Positions 33,491 through 38,717 of a DNA stretch of 38,717 nucleotides are shown in pieces (within the stretch, counting starts at the first letter, position 1; each line of letters opens with the position of its first letter). The notes below the pieces were generated by a model. It saw nothing but the letters and a program-made list of their open reading frames with translations. It had not been told where the DNA came from and did not search any database. This DNA is from Terriglobia bacterium (lineage in GTDB: Bacteria > Acidobacteriota > Terriglobia > Terriglobales > Acidobacteriaceae): NCBI GenBank assembly GCA_021324365.1, contig JAJPJE010000124.1, positions 1 through 38,717 of the forward strand, written 5' to 3'. Both the position numbers and the translations under genes were made by a program.

Positions 33491-33943
33491 CTAATGGGGA
33501 AGATGAATGCTCATGTCCACACGCTCGTCATTCTCAACATGGACACGGCTTTCGGGCTTGGGCTCGCCTTTTTTTGTCTTTACATCGGCCCAGACGATGT
33601 AATCAGCCTTGCCCGTAGGCACCCGCTGCGCGAATTCGCCGGAATGATCGGACATCAGTTCCCAACGGACCTTCTTTGGCTTGTCATCGGCGCGCCGAAT
33701 CTTGATGGGGACGCCATATACCGGGCGGTCATTTGGCCCCCACACCGTGCCAAAGATGAGCGCGTAGTCCGGTTTGGGCTTCTCCTTATTGGAATCGGCT
33801 TGGGCGGCAAACAGGTGCGAGGGCGTTACCAGGAAGCCAGTTTCGAGGACGTATAAAAAGAGCAGGAAAAGGCTGGCCTTTCTGAGAAGCCCCGCCGAGC
33901 GGGCCGGATCTGCAACCGGGTACACGGCGTCAGTAGTCTCCAT
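33491..33943 (-). CDS. Exported/membrane-anchored beta-sandwich-like protein
   Basis: A 150-residue protein with an N-terminal hydrophobic segment (about 22-46, ASLFLLFLYVLETGFLV) preceded by basic residues, which may be a signal peptide or anchor. The remainder reads like the neighbour at 33053: ALIFGTVWGPNDRPVYGVPI, SDHSGEFAQRVPTGKADYIVWAD and VDMSIHLPH, i.e. a carboxypeptidase-regulatory-like fold without obvious active site. Its ATG lies 14 bases inside the end of the LysW-like gene, so translation is coupled to it. Function unknown. Confidence 0.82.
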   Translation of the reverse strand: METTDAVYPVADPARSAGLLRKASLFLLFLYVLETGFLVTPSHLFAAQADSNKEKPKPDYALIFGTVWGPNDRPVYGVPIKIRRADDKPKKVRWELMSDHSGEFAQRVPTGKADYIVWADVKTKKGEPKPESRVHVENDERVDMSIHLPH

Positions 33944-34127
33944 CTTCGTTTTCTTCGTCTTCCTCCAGTTCCTCGTCTTCCTCCTCCTCGATTTTCGAAA
34001 GTTCGAGTGGGTCGGTAGTCACGACCTCAAAGTCGGTGCCACATTCCGGGCACGAGATGATTTCGCCCTCGTCTACTTCTTCCTCATCAACATCGATGTC
34101 GCTTTCACAAACAGGACAGGTAACCAC
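33930..34127 (-). CDS. LysW-like acidic zinc-ribbon protein
   Basis: A 65-residue protein with two CxxC knuckles (TCPVCESDIDVDEEEVDEGE, then ISCPECGTDFEVV) and TDPLEL, the layout of LysW/ArgW amino-group carrier proteins. In those, the C-terminal Glu of an EDWGE tail is joined to aminoadipate or glutamate during lysine or arginine synthesis. Here the protein instead runs into a long acidic stretch and ends NEDGDY, so the usual attachment residue is absent. GTG at 34127 is the start: AAGGAGG lies eight bases before it and it gives MVTCPVC, as in LysW. A TTG at 34154 is the alternative. No lysX-type ligase is in the window. It overlaps the next gene by 14 bases. Confidence 0.85.
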   Translation of the reverse strand: MVTCPVCESDIDVDEEEVDEGEIISCPECGTDFEVVTTDPLELSKIEEEEDEELEEDEENEDGDY

Positions 34128-34223
34128 GTTTTCTGCCTCCTTCTGGATACCCAACGCCCAAGATAATATTTAGAATTTCGACCTCATCCGTCAAAGAAAA
34201 TCTTTTTGACGAGATAACAGGTG

Positions 34224-35666
34224 ATGATGATTCAATCTCGTTTGGCGTTTCTTGGGATGCTTCTGGCGGGTGCGTCGTTTTCGGCGGCCGCCCAACAACA
34301 TGCAATTCATCCAACCCACGCACCAAAGTCTCAGGTAGCGGCGGCTGCCGACCATACCGAGGACGAACTACAAACAGCCCAGCCCGATCCAGAGATCGCC
34401 GCGGCCTTGAAAGACGTATCCGCCGACCACATCCGGCACACGATCGAAAAGCTGGTTAGCTTCCACACGCGCCTGACAATCTCCCCGGCAACGCCGCAGG
34501 ACATTGCTGCAGGACACGGTATTGGTGCTGCCCGGGAGTGGATTCGCTCGGAATTCCAGCGCTATTCGGACGCCTGCGACGGCTGCCTGGAAGTAAAGAC
34601 CGATAGCTTCACGGAACAGCCAATGCGCCGCATTCCGAAACCTACCGAAATCGTTAACGTCTATGCAGTATTGAGAGGCACGAATCCGGCCAATGCAGGC
34701 CGCATATACCTGGTTGTTGGCCATTACGATTCGCGTCCCTCTAACGACCAGGACACCGGAGCCGCCGCTCCAGGCGCAAACGATGATGGCAGCGGCACCG
34801 CGGTTGTGCTGGAATGTGCACGGGTACTGAGCAAAAGAAAATTTCCGGCAACCATCGTCTTTCTTACGGTGGCTGGCGAAGAACAGGGTCTAAACGGGAG
34901 TCGTCATTTTGCCAAAATGGCGCGCGATCAGAACTGGGAGATCAATGCCGTATTGAGCAACGACATTGTCGGTGGCGACAAGAGTCCCGGGCAGGATACT
35001 CACATCGTGCGGGTTTTTTCTGAGGGTATTCCCGCCAACGCGACAATGGAAGAGGTTAAGCGCATTCGCGCATTCGGCGAGGAAAGCGACTCTCCTTCCC
35101 GTGAACTGGCCCGCTACATGCGGGAGATCTCGCGCCAGTACACATTACCAGCACTCGGAGCGAAGATGATCTTCCGTCCTGACCGCTACCTGCGTGGCGG
35201 CGATCACAGTTCTTTCAATGATCAGGGCTATGCCGCGGTTCGTCTTACCGAATATCGCGAAAACTTTAACCATCAACATCAGACGCCGCGCACGGAGAAT
35301 GGCATCGTATATGGAGATTTGCCCAAGTACGTGGATTTTGACTACGTGGCCAATGTGACTCGACTGAACGCGGCAACTCTAGCTTCCTTGGCGTCAGCCC
35401 CGGCTCAACCCGCCGATGTGCGCCTCGACACGAAACAACTAACGAACGAATCGACACTGTTTTGGAATCCGTCACCCGGTGGTCTGGCATCAAGTTACGA
35501 GGTGCTCTGGAGAGTCACTACAGCCCCGGAATGGGAAAACGCGGAACCGGTGCATGGGACCAGGACAACCCTCGATCGTTCCAAGGATAATGTTTATTTC
35601 GCGGTTCGTGCGGTGGACGACAAGGGTCATAAGAGCTTGCCCGTGATACCGCAACCGGAAAGATAA
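34224..35666 (+). CDS. Exported M28 family zinc aminopeptidase with C-terminal Fn3-like domain
   Basis: A 480-residue protein with a signal peptide (IQSRLAFLGMLLAGASFSAAA). The peptidase domain has all M28 zinc-site parts: VVGHYDSRP (His about 167), GANDDGSGT (bridging Asp about 187), VAGEEQGLNGSRHF (catalytic and ligand Glu about 219-220), LSNDIVGG (Asp about 247) and GGDHSSFNDQGYAAV (His). A C-terminal domain at about 390-475 (STLFWNPSPGG, SYEVLWRVT, VYFAVRAVDDKGHKS) looks like fibronectin type III. It probably trims peptides in the periplasm or outside. GTG at 34221 and ATGs at 34224 and 34227 are all possible starts. The rhomboid-like gene follows two bases after its stop. Confidence 0.93.
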   Translation: MMIQSRLAFLGMLLAGASFSAAAQQHAIHPTHAPKSQVAAAADHTEDELQTAQPDPEIAAALKDVSADHIRHTIEKLVSFHTRLTISPATPQDIAAGHGIGAAREWIRSEFQRYSDACDGCLEVKTDSFTEQPMRRIPKPTEIVNVYAVLRGTNPANAGRIYLVVGHYDSRPSNDQDTGAAAPGANDDGSGTAVVLECARVLSKRKFPATIVFLTVAGEEQGLNGSRHFAKMARDQNWEINAVLSNDIVGGDKSPGQDTHIVRVFSEGIPANATMEEVKRIRAFGEESDSPSRELARYMREISRQYTLPALGAKMIFRPDRYLRGGDHSSFNDQGYAAVRLTEYRENFNHQHQTPRTENGIVYGDLPKYVDFDYVANVTRLNAATLASLASAPAQPADVRLDTKQLTNESTLFWNPSPGGLASSYEVLWRVTTAPEWENAEPVHGTRTTLDRSKDNVYFAVRAVDDKGHKSLPVIPQPER

Positions 35667-35668
35667 GC

Positions 35669-36496
35669 ATGCGAAGAAATACTGATTTTCAACTCGGGAT
35701 GCCGCGCTTTACGGGAGCAGTACGCGGTTTAATCCTGTTCACTACGGCCGTCTACATCGTGCTATTACTCCTGATGGCGTTTCAGCGCGAGTTGGCGACC
35801 GTGGTTTTTGGTCTGGGTAGCCTCAGTCCCGAAGGCATCCAGCATCATTTTTATTGGCAGTTCCTGACCTATGGATTCCTGCACCAGGATCCCCTAAATT
35901 TCCTTCTGTGGATGCTCGCGATCTACTTTCTGGGCTCTTCGGTTGAAGACAACATTGGCTCGCGAAGCTTTTTCGAGATGTACCTTGTGTCGATTATTGC
36001 CTCTGGCGTGCTTGGGTATCTGCTTTCGTTCTCCGGATACTTCGCACAAGGGGTGGCACTCGGCGCAGGAGCCGCCGGCAATGCCATCCTGATGGTCTTT
36101 TACCTGCTTTCGCGCAACGCCCCCATTTTTGTCTTTCCAATTCCAATCCCGATTCCAACGAAATACGTGGTGATCTTTGCGGCGGCGGTCGAAGGCGCCT
36201 ACTGGCTGCTGTACCACTTCTCCCTGTTCTTTACGGTTGAACTTCTCGGATTCGTCGCCGGGTACGGCTGGTACAAGCTGCTGTTTCGAAAGAGCAGCGT
36301 CCTGGGAGTCGTCGAAGACCGGTTCTACGGCATCCGCAATGCATACTATCGCTGGAAGCGCCGCCGCGCCGGCAAGAAGTTCGAAGTTTACATGCGAAAA
36401 TATGATCGGGAGCGGTACTTTGACGAGCACGGCAACTACCGTGAGCCCAACGACAAGAAAGATAATGGTGAGAGCAGCGGACCGTGGGTTAATTAG
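35669..36496 (+). CDS. Rhomboid-family membrane protein, predicted inactive
   Basis: A 275-residue protein with about six membrane helices and rhomboid landmarks: WQFLTYGFLHQDPLNFLLWM, FLGSSVEDNIGSRSFFEMYL, and a GxSG-like site. The catalytic serine position reads GAAGN (A136), and the histidine position in the last helix reads VELLGF (E191), where active rhomboids have AHLGG. Both parts of the Ser-His dyad are therefore missing. It may be a pseudoprotease that binds membrane proteins, like iRhoms or derlins in eukaryotes. The C-terminal cytoplasmic tail (about 208-275) is long and strongly charged. Two bases separate it from the M28 peptidase stop, so the two form an operon. Confidence 0.88.
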   Translation: MRRNTDFQLGMPRFTGAVRGLILFTTAVYIVLLLLMAFQRELATVVFGLGSLSPEGIQHHFYWQFLTYGFLHQDPLNFLLWMLAIYFLGSSVEDNIGSRSFFEMYLVSIIASGVLGYLLSFSGYFAQGVALGAGAAGNAILMVFYLLSRNAPIFVFPIPIPIPTKYVVIFAAAVEGAYWLLYHFSLFFTVELLGFVAGYGWYKLLFRKSSVLGVVEDRFYGIRNAYYRWKRRRAGKKFEVYMRKYDRERYFDEHGNYREPNDKKDNGESSGPWVN

Positions 36497-36561
36497 ATTG
36501 GTAAATGCGTAATTTGGTGATTTGGGAACTTACCCAATCAGCAGATTGCAAGATTACGAAA

Positions 36562-36882
36562 TCACTCAGATCCGGCAGCTTTCGTCCAATTCTCTGTCAG
36601 TCGGTGCAGCTTTCCGTAAACCTGCTCGACTTCGCAGACCTGGCTCAGCCGCAGCCAGCACTGCTGAATATCGGGATCATCGTAAGCGTGCCGGCGGGAG
36701 TCTTCTGTCTTCCAGTAGCGTAGGTTGAACAACCGGTCATCGCTGGTGTCGCGATAGAGCTCGTCGCGGCTGTAGCCTTTGGCGGCCAGCGTAGCGTATA
36801 GGTCGCGGAGGACGGCAAGCACTTCAGCATCTTTGCCGGGATAGGGACGAACAATCGCGATGGCCAGGACTTCTTCCTGCAT
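36562..36882 (-). CDS. Antibiotic biosynthesis monooxygenase-like (ABM, dimeric alpha-beta barrel) protein
   Basis: A 106-residue protein with the ABM-type ferredoxin-like fold: strand VLAIAIVRPYPGKDAEVLAV, helix LRDLYATLAAKGYS, then DELYRDTSDDRLFNLRYW and a helix DDPDIQQCWLRLSQVCE. Small proteins of this kind include quinol monooxygenases and many of unknown function. GGAGG five bases before the ATG is a good ribosome site. Its start is 18 bases after the stop of pyruvate kinase on the same strand, so it is probably cotranscribed with pyk. The spacer after it (36497-36561) is another AT-richer simple-sequence stretch. Confidence 0.8.
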   Translation of the reverse strand: MQEEVLAIAIVRPYPGKDAEVLAVLRDLYATLAAKGYSRDELYRDTSDDRLFNLRYWKTEDSRRHAYDDPDIQQCWLRLSQVCEVEQVYGKLHRLTENWTKAAGSE

Positions 36883-36900
36883 CTTGCCTCCGAACGACAG

Positions 36901-38451
36901 CTATTTCTTGCGGCGCGTGTTCCCGGATCGCGAAGCTGGCTTTCGCTCTGCCATGGTTTCCGGCAGATCGGAACCAACGACATGCAATCGCATGACGTTG
37001 GTGGAACCCGATAAACCCGTTGTCCCTGAGATGACGCCGATCACCTGCCCGGGCCGGATTACACCGTGAGATTCGAGGATACTCTCCGCACCGAAGAGCA
37101 TCTGTTCTGCAGTAAGCGTATGCGGCCACAGAGTCGGGTGGACGCCCCAAAACAGGTTCAGCTGATTGCAGACGTGCTCTTCGTTGGCTAGCCCGAAAAT
37201 CTTGCACTGCGGGCGGTACTTCGATACCAGGCGGGCGGTGGTTCCGGTTTGCGTAAAAACCGCGATTCCGCTCATGTCGAGTTCGTACGCCGCGTGTGCT
37301 ACGGATTCGCAAATCGTTTCAGAAATCGACAATGCACGGCGGTCGGCCCGGCGCCGAATGAGCGGATTCTCCTGCATATGCGCTTCGGCCTCAACAATGA
37401 TGCGCGCCATCATGTCCACTGCCTCACGCGGATACTTGCCACTCGCCGTCTCGGCTGAAAGCATCACTGCATCAGTGCCGTCGAAAACAGCGTTGGCGAC
37501 ATCGCTGGCTTCCGCGCGGGTGGGCCGCGGGTTCTCGATCATCGATTCCAGCATCTGGGTGGCAGTAATCACGGGCTTCCGCCACTCGAGCGCGCGACGG
37601 ATCACGTGCTTCTGAATGATCGGGACCTGCTCGGCCGGGACTTCCACTCCGAGGTCGCCACGCGCGACCATCACCCCATCCGCTACGTCAAAAATCTCTT
37701 CGAGATTATCAATGGCCTGCGGCTTTTCCAGTTTTGCGATCACCAGCGCCGAACGGCCATGAAGGCGAATGAGCCGCTTTGCTTCCAGCACATCATTGGC
37801 GGAGCGAACAAATGAGAGCGCTACGGCATCGACACCATTCTTCAGGCCGAATTCGAGATCGCTGCAGTCCTTCGCCGTCATCGCCGGAAGGCTGAGCGCG
37901 GTACCGGGCAAATTGATGCCTTTGTGTTGGCCAAGCAAACCGCCGTTGATAATTTCGCACTCGACATCTTCCCCGGAAACCGATTTGACCCTAAGCTCAA
38001 TGAGGCCGTCGGACAGCAGAATTCCGGCTCCCCGCTGTACTTCCCGCGCAATAGGGAACGTAGTCGAGACCGCGCTGGCGTTCCCAGGCACTTCGCGGCC
38101 GGTGAGCGTTATGCACTCGCCCTGCTTCAAGGCGACCGGAGCGCCTGACGCTAACTTCCCAGTCCGTAGCTTGGGTCCCTGGAGGTCCTGCAGGATACAG
38201 ATAGTCCGGTTCTGGCCGGCAGCAACCTTGCGTAACCGTTGTATCAGCCTTGCGTGATCTTCGTGGGTACCATGGGAAAAATTCAGCCGTGCCACATCCA
38301 TCCCGTGGCGCATAAGCTCTTCGAGCTTCTCTTCGGAATTGCTGGCCGGTCCTAGTGTACAGACGATTTTCGCGCGTCGTCCCGTTACCGCATGCCGGTG
38401 CGCACTGCCTGTGTCCATTTCCGTGCTGGATCGAAATTCGGTCGTCGCCAT
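36901..38451 (-). CDS. pyk: Pyruvate kinase
   Basis: Pyruvate kinase makes pyruvate and ATP from phosphoenolpyruvate, ending glycolysis. The 516-residue protein has RAKIVCTLGPAS, MDVARLNFSHG, QDLQGPKLRTG, then VIAKLEKPQAIDNLEEI, VMVARGDLGVEV, ITATQMLESMIENPRPTRAE and DAVMLSAETASGKYP, all in order, followed by the C-terminal allosteric domain (VFTQTGTTARLVSKYRP). The first 25 residues and the basic tail SRSGNTRRKK are extra compared with the usual length of about 470. The ABM-like gene follows downstream. A short hairpin (38480-38497) precedes it. Confidence 0.97.
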   Translation of the reverse strand: MATTEFRSSTEMDTGSAHRHAVTGRRAKIVCTLGPASNSEEKLEELMRHGMDVARLNFSHGTHEDHARLIQRLRKVAAGQNRTICILQDLQGPKLRTGKLASGAPVALKQGECITLTGREVPGNASAVSTTFPIAREVQRGAGILLSDGLIELRVKSVSGEDVECEIINGGLLGQHKGINLPGTALSLPAMTAKDCSDLEFGLKNGVDAVALSFVRSANDVLEAKRLIRLHGRSALVIAKLEKPQAIDNLEEIFDVADGVMVARGDLGVEVPAEQVPIIQKHVIRRALEWRKPVITATQMLESMIENPRPTRAEASDVANAVFDGTDAVMLSAETASGKYPREAVDMMARIIVEAEAHMQENPLIRRRADRRALSISETICESVAHAAYELDMSGIAVFTQTGTTARLVSKYRPQCKIFGLANEEHVCNQLNLFWGVHPTLWPHTLTAEQMLFGAESILESHGVIRPGQVIGVISGTTGLSGSTNVMRLHVVGSDLPETMAERKPASRSGNTRRKK

Positions 38452-38479
38452 GCCTTGTTCAGAGATTCCTACACGTCAG

Positions 38480-38497
38480 GCAGGCAATGTAGCCTGC
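38480..38497 (-). terminator. Short hairpin between yihY-like gene and pyk
   Basis: GCAGGC (38480-38485) pairs with GCCTGC (38492-38497) around a six-base loop. It lies about 40 bases after the YihY stop on the minus strand. There is no T-run; a weak terminator at best. Confidence 0.25.
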
Positions 38498-38517
38498 ATA
38501 ATTGACCTATTAAATCA

Positions 38518-38528
38518 TCGAGTCATTT
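38518..38528 (+). repeat. Copy of the TCGAGTCATTT spacer motif
   Basis: The 11-mer TCGAGTCATTT is identical to the copies near 3180 and 3233. It lies just after the stop of the YihY-like gene, in an AT-richer spacer (attgacctattaaatcat). Confidence 0.5.
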
Positions 38529-38538
38529 GCATTTCGAG

Positions 38539-38717
38539 CTAAGTGGTTGCCGCCGTTGGTTGGCCCGAAACACTTTCTCCAATGACAGTTCTCGGATAGA
38601 GAATCGCGTTAAATTCAGCCCCCACCAAAACGATAACTGAAATTATCCATAACCACACCAGCAAAACGATAGCAGCCGCAAGAGAACCATAGAACAGGCT
38701 GTACTCGGCAAAATGAC
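38539..38717 (-). CDS. YihY/BrkB-family membrane protein, C-terminal fragment
   Basis: The minus-strand frame from the right edge is open for 59 codons to a TAG at 38539-38541. It encodes HFAEYSLFYGSLAAAIVLLV, then WLWIISVIVLVGAEFNAIL, which is the conserved last membrane helix of YihY/BrkB proteins (Y.S.G.....LLW.Y.....L.GAE.N), followed by a short tail ending AATT. These are inner-membrane proteins once called RNase BN; their transport or envelope function is not settled. The N-terminal part, with about five more helices, lies outside the window. It is upstream of pyk on the same strand. Confidence 0.82.
   Translation of the reverse strand, partial: HFAEYSLFYGSLAAAIVLLVWLWIISVIVLVGAEFNAILYPRTVIGESVSGQPTAATT

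Overview
The window looks like chromosomal DNA of an Acidobacteriota bacterium, probably Terriglobia and Koribacter-like. The grounds are moderately high GC, many exported small proteins, many TTG/GTG starts, a cupin almost identical in pattern to the hydroxynitrile lyase remembered from Granulicella, and short AT-richer simple-sequence spacers between genes. I could not run a search, so the taxonomy is inference. About 43 genes are supported. Two are cut by the window edges (a glycolipid-binding family protein at the left, a YihY/BrkB membrane protein at the right) and one is broken (vsr). I see no tRNA, rRNA, CRISPR array, insertion sequence, prophage or origin.

Layout. 0-2 kb: glycolipid-binding family protein, a conserved coiled protein and a NarL-type response regulator. 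2-5.1 kb: a four-gene minus-strand cluster cysM - mec(JAMM) - cysO - moeZ-like, the gene set of the protein-thiocarboxylate route to cysteine. 5.4-9.4 kb: conserved hypothetical, UDP-glucose dehydrogenase, NTF2-like protein, exported M20 peptidase. 9.8-13.5 kb: OmpA-like protein with a strong terminator, broken vsr, VOC protein, cupin hydroxynitrile-lyase homologue, and an overlapping ogt-tag pair for alkylation repair. 13.6-19.5 kb: a long low-complexity protein with two BON domains, a CDF zinc exporter, a REC-DUF4388 regulator, moaC and moeA. 19.5-20.55 kb: about 1.1 kb without a confident gene, but with a terminator-like hairpin and a REP-like run of hairpins. 20.5-27.6 kb: dnaB, small exported Lys-rich protein, alr, ankyrin protein, glyA-rpiB, small exported protein, enoyl-CoA hydratase. 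27.7-33.4 kb: fabG, an MCE/MlaD protein with five exact-period repeats, a membrane spermidine-synthase-like protein, acpS, a four-TM holin-like membrane protein. 33.0-36.5 kb: two related small exported proteins, a LysW-like acidic zinc ribbon, an exported M28 peptidase and a rhomboid that has lost both catalytic residues. 36.5-38.7 kb: ABM-domain protein, pyruvate kinase, YihY/BrkB fragment.

Most genes are housekeeping (replication, wall alanine, one-carbon and pentose metabolism, fatty acid synthesis, molybdenum cofactor, glycolysis). The parts most worth a second look are: the cysO gene, whose product carries six residues after the Gly-Gly, apparently contributed by the adjacent spacer repeat; the LysW-like carrier without the usual C-terminal Glu, translationally overlapped with an exported protein; the predicted pseudo-rhomboid; the 34-residue repeats of the MCE protein; and the cupin that keeps all metal ligands of the hydroxynitrile lyases. 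I did not find one clearly new multi-gene system; the LysW-like/exported-protein group is the nearest candidate.
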